The notes below the pieces were generated by a model. It was not told where the DNA came from and did not search any database. It saw only the letters and a list, made by a program, of their open reading frames with translations. The position numbers were made by a program, and so were the translations under genes. Source: JAMXLG01 sp963818925 (lineage in GTDB: Bacteria > Vulcanimicrobiota > Vulcanimicrobiia > Vulcanimicrobiales > Vulcanimicrobiaceae). Taken from it: a stretch of 64,000 nucleotides of DNA. How positions within the stretch are numbered: position 1 is the first letter of the stretch; each line of letters starts with the position of its first letter. Of the stretch, positions 52,177 through 61,151 are shown one piece after another. The stretch covers positions 558,001 to 622,000 of the forward strand of contig CAWFTN010000001.1 of NCBI GenBank assembly GCA_963818925.1. The letters run 5' to 3'.

Positions 52177-52839
52177 ATGGCCTTCTATATGGACGAATTC
52201 GGTGCGCCTAAGTTTCGGAGACTAGGCGCGAACGTGCTAATCGTCGACGCCGGCGGTTCGCATCGTTTGGAAAACCAGGAACAGATATGGCGGTTGCACG
52301 CCGTTGCTCGTACGTGGGACGGCGTGCACGAGTCCGTGCCCGGCATGAACAATTTGACGCTGCTTTACGACGAGCGGGTCGCGGCGAGCGGCGACTTAGA
52401 GCGCCGTTTGAGCGACGCGTGGCATATGGAGGTTCCACTGCGCGCGCAGTCCCGCGCGTTACACGTCATCGATGTTCGTTACGGCGGTCATGAAGGACCG
52501 GATCTTCCCGTTGTCGCGGCTGCAGCGCGATTGAGCGAGCGCGACGTTGTGTCGCTTCATACGTCTGTGGAGTACGTCGTCTACTTTCTCGGCTTTCAGC
52601 CGGGCTTCGCATATTTGGGCGACCTCGACGAACGCTTGTATCTTCCGCGCCGCGACGTGCCGCGCGCCGCCGTTTCCGCCGGGTCCATCGCGATTGCACT
52701 CAATCACACGGCGATTTATCCGTCCGCATCGCCCGGTGGATGGCACATCATCGGGCGCACCGCCGCGACCGTGTTCGATGCCGCGCAGGGGAGCGCACTT
52801 TTTGCGCCGGGCGATCGTGTGCGGTTTCGGGAGCGGTGA
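52177..52839 (+). CDS. pxpB: 5-oxoprolinase subunit PxpB (KipI-like)
   Basis: 220 residues, slightly shorter than many. The family motif VYFLGFQPGFAYLGDLDERL with PRRDVPRAAVSAGSIAIA, then YPSASPGGWHIIGRTA, matches KipI/PxpB. With PxpC and PxpA it forms an ATP-dependent 5-oxoprolinase that opens pyroglutamate to glutamate. The TGA overlaps the pxpC ATG, so the genes are coupled. Confidence 0.92.
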   Translation: MAFYMDEFGAPKFRRLGANVLIVDAGGSHRLENQEQIWRLHAVARTWDGVHESVPGMNNLTLLYDERVAASGDLERRLSDAWHMEVPLRAQSRALHVIDVRYGGHEGPDLPVVAAAARLSERDVVSLHTSVEYVVYFLGFQPGFAYLGDLDERLYLPRRDVPRAAVSAGSIAIALNHTAIYPSASPGGWHIIGRTAATVFDAAQGSALFAPGDRVRFRER

Positions 52840-53807
52840 TGGAGCTTGTCATCGAGCGCGCGGCTGCGCAAATGCTCGTCATCGATCGCGGACGCTTCGG
52901 CTATCGTCACGAAGGCATCCCGTGGTGCGGACCTGCTGACGCGCTTGCGTTCGACGTTGCAAACGTGCTGCTCTGCAATGGACCGGATTGCGCGGCGCTC
53001 GAAGTGATGTTCGGCGGCGCGCAGATTCGCTTCATTTCCGACGTCGCGTTCGCCCTTACCGGCGCGCAATGCAATGCAACACTCGACGGCAGGCGGTGCG
53101 CGACTTGGGCAAAGCACGTCGCTCGCGCGGGTGCGGTGTTACAGTTGGGACGCCCAGCGCACGGCGTCTATTCGTATGTAAGTGTAAGGGGAGGCATCGA
53201 CGTTCCGCCCGTTCTCGGATCGCGAACGACGGATGTTGCGGCATCGTTCGGCGGATTCGGAGGACGCGCTTTGCGCGCGGGCGATCGCATCGCAACGCGC
53301 GAGGCCGGGAGTTCCGCCGGCGCCGCGTTTGCGATTGCACCGCCGGAACTCAATTTGTTTGCAGCGGCGATGCGCGACGGCATCACGGCGATTCGCATGA
53401 TGCCGGGCGGCGAAATCGAGCGGTTCGACGACCGCTCGCGCACGCAGCTGAGCGAAGAACGCTGGCGTATCGGACATCAAAGCAATCGAATGGGATACCG
53501 CTTACACGGAGCGGCCTTGCAATATACCGGCGAGGAGTTGCCGTCACACGGCGTCTTTCCGGGCGTCATACAGGTGCCGCCGTCAGGCGAGCCCATCGTG
53601 CTGCTCGCCGACGCGCACACGACGGGCGGATATCCGAAGGCGGGAATCGTCATCGAGACCGATCTGCCGCTCGTCGCGCAGCGGCGTCCGGGCGACCTCG
53701 TGCAATTCGTATCGGTCTCTGATGAAGAAGCGCGCGCCGCCGCCGAGGCGCAATGGGACTACGTGCAAGCACTTCGGGTGCTTGCCCTCGAACGAAGTGG
53801 ACGATGA
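52839..53807 (+). CDS. pxpC: 5-oxoprolinase subunit PxpC (KipA-like)
   Basis: 322 residues from ATG 52839; the frame extends upstream only over pxpB. Biotin-dependent-carboxylase-like KipA signatures are present: YRHEGIPWCGPADALAFDVA, SYVSVRGGIDVPPVLGSRTT, RIGHQSNRMGYRLHG and the C-terminal DAHTTGGYPKAGIVIETDLP. It contributes the ATP-dependent half of the oxoprolinase complex. The stop overlaps the pxpA start (ATGA). Confidence 0.92.
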   Translation: MELVIERAAAQMLVIDRGRFGYRHEGIPWCGPADALAFDVANVLLCNGPDCAALEVMFGGAQIRFISDVAFALTGAQCNATLDGRRCATWAKHVARAGAVLQLGRPAHGVYSYVSVRGGIDVPPVLGSRTTDVAASFGGFGGRALRAGDRIATREAGSSAGAAFAIAPPELNLFAAAMRDGITAIRMMPGGEIERFDDRSRTQLSEERWRIGHQSNRMGYRLHGAALQYTGEELPSHGVFPGVIQVPPSGEPIVLLADAHTTGGYPKAGIVIETDLPLVAQRRPGDLVQFVSVSDEEARAAAEAQWDYVQALRVLALERSGR

Positions 53808-54913
53808 ATGAAATCGATCTCAACGCCGATCTCGGTGAAGGGTGCGGCGACGACGCCGCGCTGATGGGCATCGTGACGTCGGCAAACATCGCGTGCGGCG
53901 CGCACGCGGGTGACGAGGAGACGATGCGAGAGACGGTTCGCCTTGCGCAGCGCAACGGCGTCGCCGTCGGCGCGCATCCGTCGTTTCCCGATCGCGAGAA
54001 TTTCGGCCGCATCGACATGCAGCGGGCGCCGCACGAAATCTATGAAGACGTCCGTTCGCAGATCGAAGCGCTCGCCGAAATCGCGCGCGAGGAAGGCGCC
54101 ACGCTCCATCACGTCAAGGCGCACGGCGCACTCTACAACCTTGCGGCGCGCGACGTTGCCGTTGCAGACGCGATTTCCCGCGCCGTCGCCGACGTCTCCA
54201 CGTCGCTCCTCGTCTATGGACTCGCGGGCGGTAGACAAATCGAAAGCGCTCGTGCCCACGGGTTGCGGACCGCCGGCGAAGGATTTGCCGATCGCCGCTA
54301 CATGTCCGACGGCAGCCTCGTTCCACGTGCACGTCCCGACGCACTCATCGACGATGAAGAAGAAGCCGTGCAACAAGCCCTGACCATCGTCGACGAAAAC
54401 CGTGCGGAAACGATCTGCCTACACGGCGACGCTCCCCACGCCATCGCCTTCGCACGCCGTATCCGCGAAGCATTCACGCGCGCAAACATCACAATCCGCG
54501 CGCTAGCCATATTGCTCGCGATTCTCACGCTACCAATCGCCGCGCACGCGACCGCCAGCCCAACCGCCCAAGCCGTCCTCGCAACCGAAGGGCGCTGGGT
54601 CCAAGCGATCGACCATCAAGATGCAACGACGCTCGCCGCGATTCTCGGCGACAACTTCGTACACACCAACTATCAAGGCCGTGTGTCATATCGCGACCAG
54701 GAACTGAAGCGCGTGCTGAAACCGAAACCCTACCGTCAAAACACGAGCGAACAAACGGTAGATGTCGTTGGAACCGTCGCCATCGTGCACGGTCTCAATA
54801 CAATCACACAAAACGGACGAACCGTGTTACGTCTGCGCTATACCGATGTCTACGCCCAGCGCAGCGGAAAATGGCGCGCGGTTTGCGCCCAGGAAACCGC
54901 CATCGCCCAATAA
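53804..54913 (+). CDS. pxpA: PxpA (LamB/YcsF-type 5-oxoprolinase subunit A) fused to an exported SnoaL/DUF4440-like domain
   Basis: 369 residues from ATG 53804. Residues 1-230 are PxpA: IDLNADLGEGCGDDAALMGI, NIACGAHAGDEETM, GAHPSFPDRENFGR, HHVKAHGALYNLA and ETICLHGDAPHAI all match the LamB/YcsF family, about 245 residues in normal members. The frame then runs on without a stop through a signal-like segment (ALAILLAILTLPIAAHA) into a SnoaL/DUF4440-type domain (LATEGRWVQAIDHQDATTLA, SGKWRAVC at the end). A TTG at 54512 could start a separate exported protein. The fusion is unusual because PxpA is cytoplasmic. Confidence 0.85.
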   Translation: MNEIDLNADLGEGCGDDAALMGIVTSANIACGAHAGDEETMRETVRLAQRNGVAVGAHPSFPDRENFGRIDMQRAPHEIYEDVRSQIEALAEIAREEGATLHHVKAHGALYNLAARDVAVADAISRAVADVSTSLLVYGLAGGRQIESARAHGLRTAGEGFADRRYMSDGSLVPRARPDALIDDEEEAVQQALTIVDENRAETICLHGDAPHAIAFARRIREAFTRANITIRALAILLAILTLPIAAHATASPTAQAVLATEGRWVQAIDHQDATTLAAILGDNFVHTNYQGRVSYRDQELKRVLKPKPYRQNTSEQTVDVVGTVAIVHGLNTITQNGRTVLRLRYTDVYAQRSGKWRAVCAQETAIAQ

Positions 54914-55095
54914 GGTTAGACCGGCTCAGAAGAAGCACTAGCCCTGGGTCCGGGAGCGTCTGATTTTTGCGCCCGCACAGGATGTGCGTTTCAAAACTTG
55001 TTCTGCGCAAAAATCAGTCGAGCGCAAAAACCACACGATGTGGTTTTTGTGCGTCTCCCGGACCGAGGTCTAGTGCTTCTTCTGAGCCGGCCTTA
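54914..55095. repeat. Large four-armed inverted repeat between convergent genes
   Basis: A perfect 21-bp outer stem pairs CCGGCTCAGAAGAAGCACTA+G (54921-54941) with its complement at 55070-55090, extended by an imperfect GGTTA on each side. A second stem pairs GTCCGGGAG (54948-54956) with CTCCCGGAC (55055-55063). Inside are two hairpins: CTGATTTTTGCGC (54960-54972) with GCGCAAAAATCAG (55005-55017), and GCGCAAAAACCACA (55022-55035) with TGTGGTTTTTGTGC (55039-55052), one mismatch. No transposase is nearby. It may be a MITE-like element, a structured RNA or a bidirectional terminator. Confidence 0.88.
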
Positions 55096-55102
55096 ACCGG
55101 CG

Positions 55103-56179
55103 CTAGCCGCCCAGCTCTTTGCCGAGTGGTGCAAACGACGTCGACGAAAAGGCGCTTGCCGAATGCGTCGTGCTCAAACGGATGCGACGGTTACGATAAT
55201 CGACCGAACGGACCGTAACCTCGATAGACTCCCCGATCTCGTATTCCTCAGGATTCGCTTCGCGATCGGAAATGCTGCCGATAACACCAGGTGCGATCTC
55301 GACTTGCAGGCGCGGTTCTTTCGCGACGACGTGGCCTTCGGTAACCGTCCCATGTTTGAGGACGTTCGAATGATCGCGCCAAGGATCGGGAAGTGCGGCT
55401 TTGCGCGAGACGGCGATTTTCTTGCCGCCTTCGTCGATGCGCAACACTTTGACTTGGAACGTGTCACCGATATTCACGGCGTCCGTCGGCTTTTCTAGCC
55501 GTTCGAAGGCCAGTTCGCCGATGGGCACGAGCGCATCGACGCCGCCGAGATCGACGAAAGCACCGAAATCGGCGATGCGAACCACGGTCGCGGTGCGTTC
55601 TTCGCCGACGCGCAGCGATGCGAGCAGCGATTGACGCGCGGCACGGCGTTCTTGTTCCGCGGCGCGGCGATGCGAGACGACCAGACGCTTACGCTTTTGG
55701 TCGACGTCGATCACTTTAACCGGAATCTCTTTGCCGACGAGCGATGCGAGCGACTCGCCTTTCGGTACGCGCGATTGCGACGCGGGAAGAAATGCGCGAT
55801 AGCCCTCGACGTCGAGGAGCAATCCGCCCTTGATCTCGGATTTGACTTTTGCCGCGATAGTTTCGCTGGTGTCTTTCGCACCCGAGATGCGCGCCCATGT
55901 TTCTTGCGCGCGCTTACGTCCTTCCGCCGCCTGCGCTTGCTGCTGCGTCTGCGCCGGCGCTTGCGCGTCCGCTGCTTGCGCGTCCGCTGCGTCCGCTTCC
56001 GCTGCTTGCGCTTCCGGTGCTTCCGTCACATCCACGTCAGCAGACGTTTCGGTCGCTTCCCTTTGCGACTGCTCGGGTGGAAGTTCGAGCGGCGCAGGCG
56101 CGGATTCCGCGAGCGGCGCATCCGGCTGGGGAACGAGGGGGTTTGAGTGGTCCGGTTTGAGCTCTTCGTTATCCATCAT
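55103..56179 (-). CDS. S1-domain RNA-binding protein (ribosomal protein S1-like)
   Basis: 358 residues. Residues 1-90 are an acidic, Ala/Gln-rich low-complexity tract built from repeats of ADAQAADAQ. Three S1 domains follow: IAAKVKSEIKGGLLLDVEGY with GKEIPVKVIDVDQKRKRLVV; ATVVRIADFGAFVDLGGVDA with FQVKVLRIDEGGKKIAVSRK; and a third ending IEVTVRSVDYRNRRIRLST. Many bacteria have such a protein to bind mRNA or assist ribosomes. The coding sequence of the N-terminal tract shows repeated GCTTGCGCGTCCGCT units near 55950-56030. Upstream alternative ATG at 56176. Confidence 0.87.
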   Translation of the reverse strand: MMDNEELKPDHSNPLVPQPDAPLAESAPAPLELPPEQSQREATETSADVDVTEAPEAQAAEADAADAQAADAQAPAQTQQQAQAAEGRKRAQETWARISGAKDTSETIAAKVKSEIKGGLLLDVEGYRAFLPASQSRVPKGESLASLVGKEIPVKVIDVDQKRKRLVVSHRRAAEQERRAARQSLLASLRVGEERTATVVRIADFGAFVDLGGVDALVPIGELAFERLEKPTDAVNIGDTFQVKVLRIDEGGKKIAVSRKAALPDPWRDHSNVLKHGTVTEGHVVAKEPRLQVEIAPGVIGSISDREANPEEYEIGESIEVTVRSVDYRNRRIRLSTTHSASAFSSTSFAPLGKELGG

Positions 56180-56298
56180 GTATGCCGGTGCGACGGGTTC
56201 CCGCGTTAGGGGGCGCGGCCCTCTGTACTATTCCCGGGAGCGCGGAAAAAAGCGACGAACTACCCTGGCCTTCCGACGAAGAGGAGAGTCTTGCAACG

Positions 56299-57315
56299 AT
56301 GCAACTGGGGATGATCGGACTCGGGCGCATGGGCGCCAATATGGTACGCCGCCTAATGCGCGCGGGACACGAGTGCGTCGTGTACGATCGAAACGCCGAT
56401 GCAGTGCGTCAACTTGCGTCCGAAGGCGCGACGGGAGCGTCGGCGCTTTCTGATTTCGTTGCTAAGTTGAACAAGCGACGCGCCGTGTGGATGATGGTGC
56501 CTGCTGGCGTCGTCGACGGTACCATCGCGGAGCTCGCACCGCTGCTCGAAGCACGCGACATCCTGATCGACGGCGGAAATTCGTACTACATTGACGACAT
56601 TGCTCGCGCGCAGAAACTGGAGACCCAGGGAATCGAATACGTTGACGTCGGCACGAGCGGCGGCGTCTGGGGTCTCGAACGCGGCTACTGCATGATGATC
56701 GGCGGCCCAAACGATGCGTTCGATTACCTCGACCCGATCTTCAAAGCGTTAGCCCCCGGCCCAGGAACGATCGATCGTACGCCTGGCCGTCCGGATCACA
56801 AAGGCACGGCAGAAGACGGTTATCTGCACTGCGGCCCGAGCGGCGCCGGCCACTTCGTAAAAATGGTGCATAACGGCATCGAGTACGGCATTATGGCCGC
56901 GTATGCCGAAGGCCTCGGCATCCTTAAAAGCGCGAACGCCGGAAAACACAAACAAGAAGCCGATGCGGAAACGACGCCGCTTCGCAATCCGGAATATTAT
57001 CAGTACGACATCGACTTGACCGACGTCACCGAAGTCTGGCGCCGCGGCTCCGTCATCGCGTCGTGGCTGCTCGACCTCACCGCGGCGTCGTTCGTCAAAG
57101 ATCCGGACTTGAGTGAATTCGCGGGCCGCGTTTCCGACTCGGGTGAGGGCCGCTGGACGATCAAAGCCGCGATCGACGAAGCCGTCCCCGCCCCGGTTCT
57201 CACCTCGGCGCTCTACGAACGTTTCTCGTCACGCGGAGAAGCGGAGTTCCAAAACCGCATCCTCTCCGCAATGCGCTTCCAATTCGGCGGCCACCTAGAA
57301 AAGGCGGCTACGTAA
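56299..57315 (+). CDS. gnd: 6-phosphogluconate dehydrogenase, decarboxylating (short GndA/YqeC type)
   Basis: 338 residues from ATG 56299, with GAGGAGAG upstream; the frame upstream adds 39 unrelated residues. The NAD(P) site is MIGLGRMGANMVRRLM near the N-terminus. DGGNSYYIDDI and VDVGTSGGVWGLERGYCMMI are the substrate-binding elements. The catalytic Lys and Asn are in HCGPSGAGHFVKMVHNGIEY. The length fits the 300-340-residue bacterial type rather than the 470-residue enzyme. It oxidises 6-phosphogluconate to ribulose 5-phosphate and CO2. Confidence 0.94.
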   Translation: MQLGMIGLGRMGANMVRRLMRAGHECVVYDRNADAVRQLASEGATGASALSDFVAKLNKRRAVWMMVPAGVVDGTIAELAPLLEARDILIDGGNSYYIDDIARAQKLETQGIEYVDVGTSGGVWGLERGYCMMIGGPNDAFDYLDPIFKALAPGPGTIDRTPGRPDHKGTAEDGYLHCGPSGAGHFVKMVHNGIEYGIMAAYAEGLGILKSANAGKHKQEADAETTPLRNPEYYQYDIDLTDVTEVWRRGSVIASWLLDLTAASFVKDPDLSEFAGRVSDSGEGRWTIKAAIDEAVPAPVLTSALYERFSSRGEAEFQNRILSAMRFQFGGHLEKAAT

Positions 57316-57424
57316 CAGTGTCATTCTGAGCGACGTGAGCGAAGCGAACGCAGTGGAAGGATTGCCTCAAAGCAATCGCACGTTGCGATCCTTCGACTCC
57401 GCTGCGCTGCGCTCAGTATGACAC
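57316..57424. repeat. Hairpin copy of the GTGTCAT-type repeat between convergent genes
   Basis: CAGTGTCATTCTGAGCGACG... at 57318 and ...GCGCTCAGTATGACACTACG at 57424 are inverted, related to the arms of the array at 31097-31870, with internal CCTCAAAGCAATCGCACG. The stops of gnd and the FkbM gene flank it. Confidence 0.85.
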
Positions 57425-58221
57425 TACGTGCGCGTCAGTAAGATGTCGGAGATGTGCGTTGCTAGCAGCGATTCTCGCGTTGCCGCCAACGCTTTCTTTT
57501 TTCGTTCGTCGATGCGTTGGATGGTGAAGCCGTTGGATTCCCAGCGGTCGAGATAGACGGATGGATCGTCGCCGGATGTTCGGATGAATTCGGGAGCGAA
57601 TTCGACGATGACGCGTAGCGGGCGGCTTCGGTCGGCGAAGAGCGTTGAGCCGCCGCGGAAGATCGCGCTCTCGGCACCTTCCGCGTCGATTTTCACGAGG
57701 TCGAACCTGCGTCCACGTTCTTTGAGGATTGCGTCGATCGTCGTGCTTTGCACTTCAATCTCACGGCGTTCGAGGGCCATGCGCGGAATTTGTTCCAAGC
57801 CTTCGACGAGCGTTCCGTTTCCTCTATGGTGCACGGCGCTGAAGAAGCGCAGCGTTCCGACATGATCGCTGACGGCGCGGTCGTCCACGGTACCGATGTT
57901 TGCCAGGCCGTTGATTTCGAGATTGTCGCGCACAATTTGCGCGAGTTCGGGATCGCACTCGAAGGACAAGACGGAACCGTTTGCGCCGGTGCGGTGTGCC
58001 ATCAATAAGGTGAAGACGCCGACGTTTGCGCCGATCTCGAGGACGTGCATGCCGGGCCGGATGATGGAGCGCAAAACCGCGTCGGTGTACTCCTCGAACG
58101 CCCCGTCGAGGATCAGATGGGGTGCAATCGAGACGTCGCGGGCGTCGACGAACATTTTATAGCCGTTCACCGTTCGCAGAAGGACGCGATCGTTGCCGAC
58201 GTAGACTGCGCGCTTATTCAT
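57424..58221 (-). CDS. FkbM-family SAM-dependent methyltransferase
   Basis: 265 residues from ATG 58221; the frame upstream adds 20 residues. Motif I is GMHVLEIGANVGVFTLLMA, followed by VLSFECDPELAQIVRDNLEI; the FkbM signature FDLVKIDAEGAESAIFRGGS lies in the C-terminal half. It O-methylates sugar or hydroxy groups; the substrate is unknown, and no glycan gene cluster is adjacent. Convergent with gnd. Confidence 0.9.
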   Translation of the reverse strand: MNKRAVYVGNDRVLLRTVNGYKMFVDARDVSIAPHLILDGAFEEYTDAVLRSIIRPGMHVLEIGANVGVFTLLMAHRTGANGSVLSFECDPELAQIVRDNLEINGLANIGTVDDRAVSDHVGTLRFFSAVHHRGNGTLVEGLEQIPRMALERREIEVQSTTIDAILKERGRRFDLVKIDAEGAESAIFRGGSTLFADRSRPLRVIVEFAPEFIRTSGDDPSVYLDRWESNGFTIQRIDERKKKALAATRESLLATHISDILLTRT

Positions 58222-58353
58222 CGACCGCGTGCTTTCTCCAGGGCGAGAAACAATTCTTAGCGCCACTATGACGCACGCCACGACCGCGGGCAGGAGAATG
58301 AATTGGGAAGACGCGTTCCCAGGCGCTTCGTGCCGCCGGGCTACGCTCGCGCC

Positions 58354-58986
58354 ATGCTCAATGCCTTCCTAACCTTTCTCGTGCGCGGCGGCCCGGCGAT
58401 GCTCGCGCTGCTCGCCTGCTCGATCTTAGTGGTCGCAATCATCTTCGAACGTGTCGTCTTTCTCGCGCGCCAACGCGCGGACGCAGAGAAGCTGATCGAT
58501 GCGATCAAGACTCGGCTCGATGCGGGCGACCTGGCAGGAGCAATCGCGGAGTGCGACCGCAAACCTACCGCGCTCTCCAAAATTCTGCGCGCGGGACTCG
58601 AGCGCGAGTCCACGAGCAAAACGCAAGTGAGCGATGCGCTCGGCATTGCGATGCGAAAATATCTTCGTCCTTTCGAACAGAACCTCGCGGTCATTGGTAC
58701 GATCGCCGTCATTGCGCCGTTCATCGGACTCTTCGGTACGGTACTCGGCATCATTCGAGCATTTGACGACATCGCACTACGCGGCAATTCGAGTCCGGCG
58801 ATCGTCGCAGCGGGCGTGAGTGAAGCGCTCATTACCACGGCCGCCGGTCTTTTCGTTGCCGTGACGGCGGTCATTTTCTTCAATTTCTTCAAGAACCAAA
58901 ATCGCGTCTACCGCGAAGATACACTGTGGGCGTCGGAAGAGCTCGCGGACATGCTCTCGCGCCGCGAACAGGTACTCAACGGCTAA
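58354..58986 (+). CDS. exbB: ExbB/TolQ/MotA-family proton channel protein
   Basis: 210 residues from ATG 58354. A TTG at 58303, six bases after AGGAGA, would add 17 residues and may be the actual start. There are three membrane segments: MLALLACSILVVAIIFERVV, IGTIAVIAPFIGLFGTVLGI and LITTAAGLFVAVTAVIFFNF. The sequence LIGLFGTVLGI-type loop and Thr/Ser residues fit the ExbB family. It would energise TonB using the proton gradient. The partner exbD is absent; tonB follows after 4 nt. Confidence 0.88.
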   Translation: MLNAFLTFLVRGGPAMLALLACSILVVAIIFERVVFLARQRADAEKLIDAIKTRLDAGDLAGAIAECDRKPTALSKILRAGLERESTSKTQVSDALGIAMRKYLRPFEQNLAVIGTIAVIAPFIGLFGTVLGIIRAFDDIALRGNSSPAIVAAGVSEALITTAAGLFVAVTAVIFFNFFKNQNRVYREDTLWASEELADMLSRREQVLNG

Positions 58987-58990
58987 CGGC

Positions 58991-59677
58991 GTGCGTAGGA
59001 TCTTCTTATGGGGTCTTGCGTTCTCACTGCTCGTTCACCTCATCATCGGCGCGATCGTTGCCAACTATCACGCGCCGCGCGTCGCGGAGCGCGAGCGTGT
59101 GATCGTCGCGAACGTCCACACGATCACGGTTGCGACGGCAACGCCGAAGCCGACGCCGCGTCCGACACCGAAACCCGTTGCAACTCCCCGCCCGACCGCG
59201 ACGCCCCACGAAGCCGCGGCGGCACCGCCGTTACGCCTCAACGTGCCGAAAGCGACGGCGATCAAACCGAAGATGCGCACGGAACGGCGCTACATCCCGC
59301 CGCCGCGCGCTAGCGAAAACGGTGTGCCGGGTGGCAGCGGGATCACGGGCAAGGGAAATGGTTCCGGTGCACGTGGTACGGGCTCGGGCGCTGCATGCGC
59401 AAATCCCAATGTCCCGGCGCACGTTCTTGAAGCCGTCGATCCGGTTTATCCCGATTCTGCAGCGCAAGAGCATGTCTTCGGAACGGTGCTCGTCGCTGTA
59501 ACGCTCTCCACTAGCGGAGCCGTCGTCTCAACCGCGATATCGAAATCATCGGGAAACGACGCACTCGATCAAGCCGCGTTGCACGCGGCACAAGCATCGG
59601 AGTATGCACCGGATTATGTCGATTGCCGGCCCGTCGGTGGAACGTATATCTTTCGCGCGATTTTCGAACCCGATTAG
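58991..59677 (+). CDS. tonB: TonB energy-transducing protein
   Basis: 228 residues from GTG. There is one N-terminal membrane anchor (LWGLAFSLLVHLIIGAIV), then a Pro/Thr/Lys-rich linker (residues 50-80), a Gly/Ser-rich spacer (GNGSGARGTGSG), and a C-terminal TonB domain: YPDSAAQEHVFGTVLVAVTL, SKSSGNDALDQAALHAAQAS, and the YIF end. It spans the periplasm to drive the TonB-dependent receptor, as in ExbB-TonB systems. No ExbD gene is linked. Confidence 0.9.
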   Translation: MRRIFLWGLAFSLLVHLIIGAIVANYHAPRVAERERVIVANVHTITVATATPKPTPRPTPKPVATPRPTATPHEAAAAPPLRLNVPKATAIKPKMRTERRYIPPPRASENGVPGGSGITGKGNGSGARGTGSGAACANPNVPAHVLEAVDPVYPDSAAQEHVFGTVLVAVTLSTSGAVVSTAISKSSGNDALDQAALHAAQASEYAPDYVDCRPVGGTYIFRAIFEPD

Positions 59678-59825
59678 CGACGGCGCGAAAGAAAGAAGCG
59701 GGCACCCTTTGTGGAGGAATGGTGCTCGCTTCGTATCGACCGAGGGCTATCAAGTCGATGCCAAACGTTTGTACGTCGGCGCGCGCGATACCGTGCCGTC
59801 GTGCGAACGTTGGCAGCGATAATTT

Positions 59826-61151
59826 TTATTGATGAAGCTTGTGATGCGGGCCGACGGAGTGGCGGAGTTTGTCGATCGCCGGGACGTTTTGGAATGCGGG
59901 GTGACGGAGGATGAAAACGATGAGCGGATCGTGCTGGTGGATTCCCGCTTCCAATATCTCGTGTGCTGCTTCGAGCTCGTTCAGGCCGACGCGCGGCAAG
60001 GCGCGATGCAGCGACGAGATGTGCGGCCATCGCGATTCGTCGTCGAGATTCGCGATCAAGTCGCGGGCGCGCTCATGCTGCCCCGCGCGCGCCGCGGCGT
60101 AGGCTGCGATTGAAAGTGCTTGTTGTTCGTAGGGATGGGTGTTCGTTGAATCGTGGAGATTCAGCGCATCTTCGTGCCGGCCCGATAACGCGAGCATCGC
60201 GGTACGGTAGTATTGCGCGAGGCCGTGGGATGGATCGAGGGAGAGCGCTGCGCCCGTCATCTCACCCGCGGTAATGAAGTCTTCGTGCAGAAGTGCGCAC
60301 GCAGCATACTGCGTCATCGCTTCGAGCGAGCACGGCTCCCGTACGAGGACGGATTCGATTTCCGATGCCGCGGCTTCGTAGTTGCCGACGATTGCAAGGA
60401 AACGGCCTTTATAGATCCGGGCGGACGAATGAGTGGGATCCAGCCACGTGGCGCGCTCGAACGCTTCGTATGCGGCGACGAAATCCCAGTCGTGGAAGAG
60501 GTGGATATTGCCGAGAGCGATATGCGCCTCGATATTGTCAGGGTCGAGCTCCAGGGCGCGTTGCGCTTCCGAGCGCGCGCGGATGAATGCAGGAAGCGGT
60601 TCAGTCAACACGTGTTCGACGGCGAGAAGATGAGCTTCCGCGATGCCCGCGTGCGCGCCGGCGTGTGCGTCGTCCTCGGCAGTCGTGCGTTCAAATGCGT
60701 CGATCGCGCGTGCGAGCGCCGGTTGCGCGCGCAGCTGGATGAAGAAACGGCCTTCGACGTACGATTTCCACGAAGGTCCTCGCGACGGGCGCGCTTGCGC
60801 GGCGGTTTGCACCGGCGCGACGAAACAGTACCCTTGGCGCGCGGTCGTGACGATAAAGGTTTCGCCGGGTGAATATGTGGCGAACGCTTGGCGAAGAAGG
60901 AATACGTGCTGCGCGAGGTTTGCTTCGACCACGTCTTCATCGCGCCAGAGGGTGTCGAGCAACTCTGTTTTGGTAATCACTCGGTGCGGATGCTGCAAGA
61001 AATAATGAAGAAGCGCACCGGTTTTCGGCTTGAGCGGAATATCGACGCCGTAGCACTGCAGCTTCGAGCGTTTGGCGTCGTACGTGAATGACCCGAACGC
61101 ATAATGCGCTCCCGTTATCATTCCGTATGGTCGCGAGGCCTGGTTATTCAT
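59826..61151 (-). CDS. Winged-helix regulator with C-terminal TPR array (CadC/OmpR-type DNA-binding domain)
   Basis: 441 residues from ATG 61151, overlapping the stop of the upstream gene (ATGA); the frame upstream is Arg-rich. Residues 10-115 form an OmpR-type winged helix (YAFGSFTYDAKRSKLQ, TKTELLDTLWRDEDVVEANL, VTTARQGYCFV). The remainder is TPR-like helical pairs (LELDPDNIEAHIALGNIHLF, LDPTHSSARIYKGRFL). There is no receiver or membrane segment, so it probably acts as a cytoplasmic transcription factor. It is coupled to a second TPR gene and convergent with tonB. Confidence 0.8.
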   Translation of the reverse strand: MNNQASRPYGMITGAHYAFGSFTYDAKRSKLQCYGVDIPLKPKTGALLHYFLQHPHRVITKTELLDTLWRDEDVVEANLAQHVFLLRQAFATYSPGETFIVTTARQGYCFVAPVQTAAQARPSRGPSWKSYVEGRFFIQLRAQPALARAIDAFERTTAEDDAHAGAHAGIAEAHLLAVEHVLTEPLPAFIRARSEAQRALELDPDNIEAHIALGNIHLFHDWDFVAAYEAFERATWLDPTHSSARIYKGRFLAIVGNYEAAASEIESVLVREPCSLEAMTQYAACALLHEDFITAGEMTGAALSLDPSHGLAQYYRTAMLALSGRHEDALNLHDSTNTHPYEQQALSIAAYAAARAGQHERARDLIANLDDESRWPHISSLHRALPRVGLNELEAAHEILEAGIHQHDPLIVFILRHPAFQNVPAIDKLRHSVGPHHKLHQ

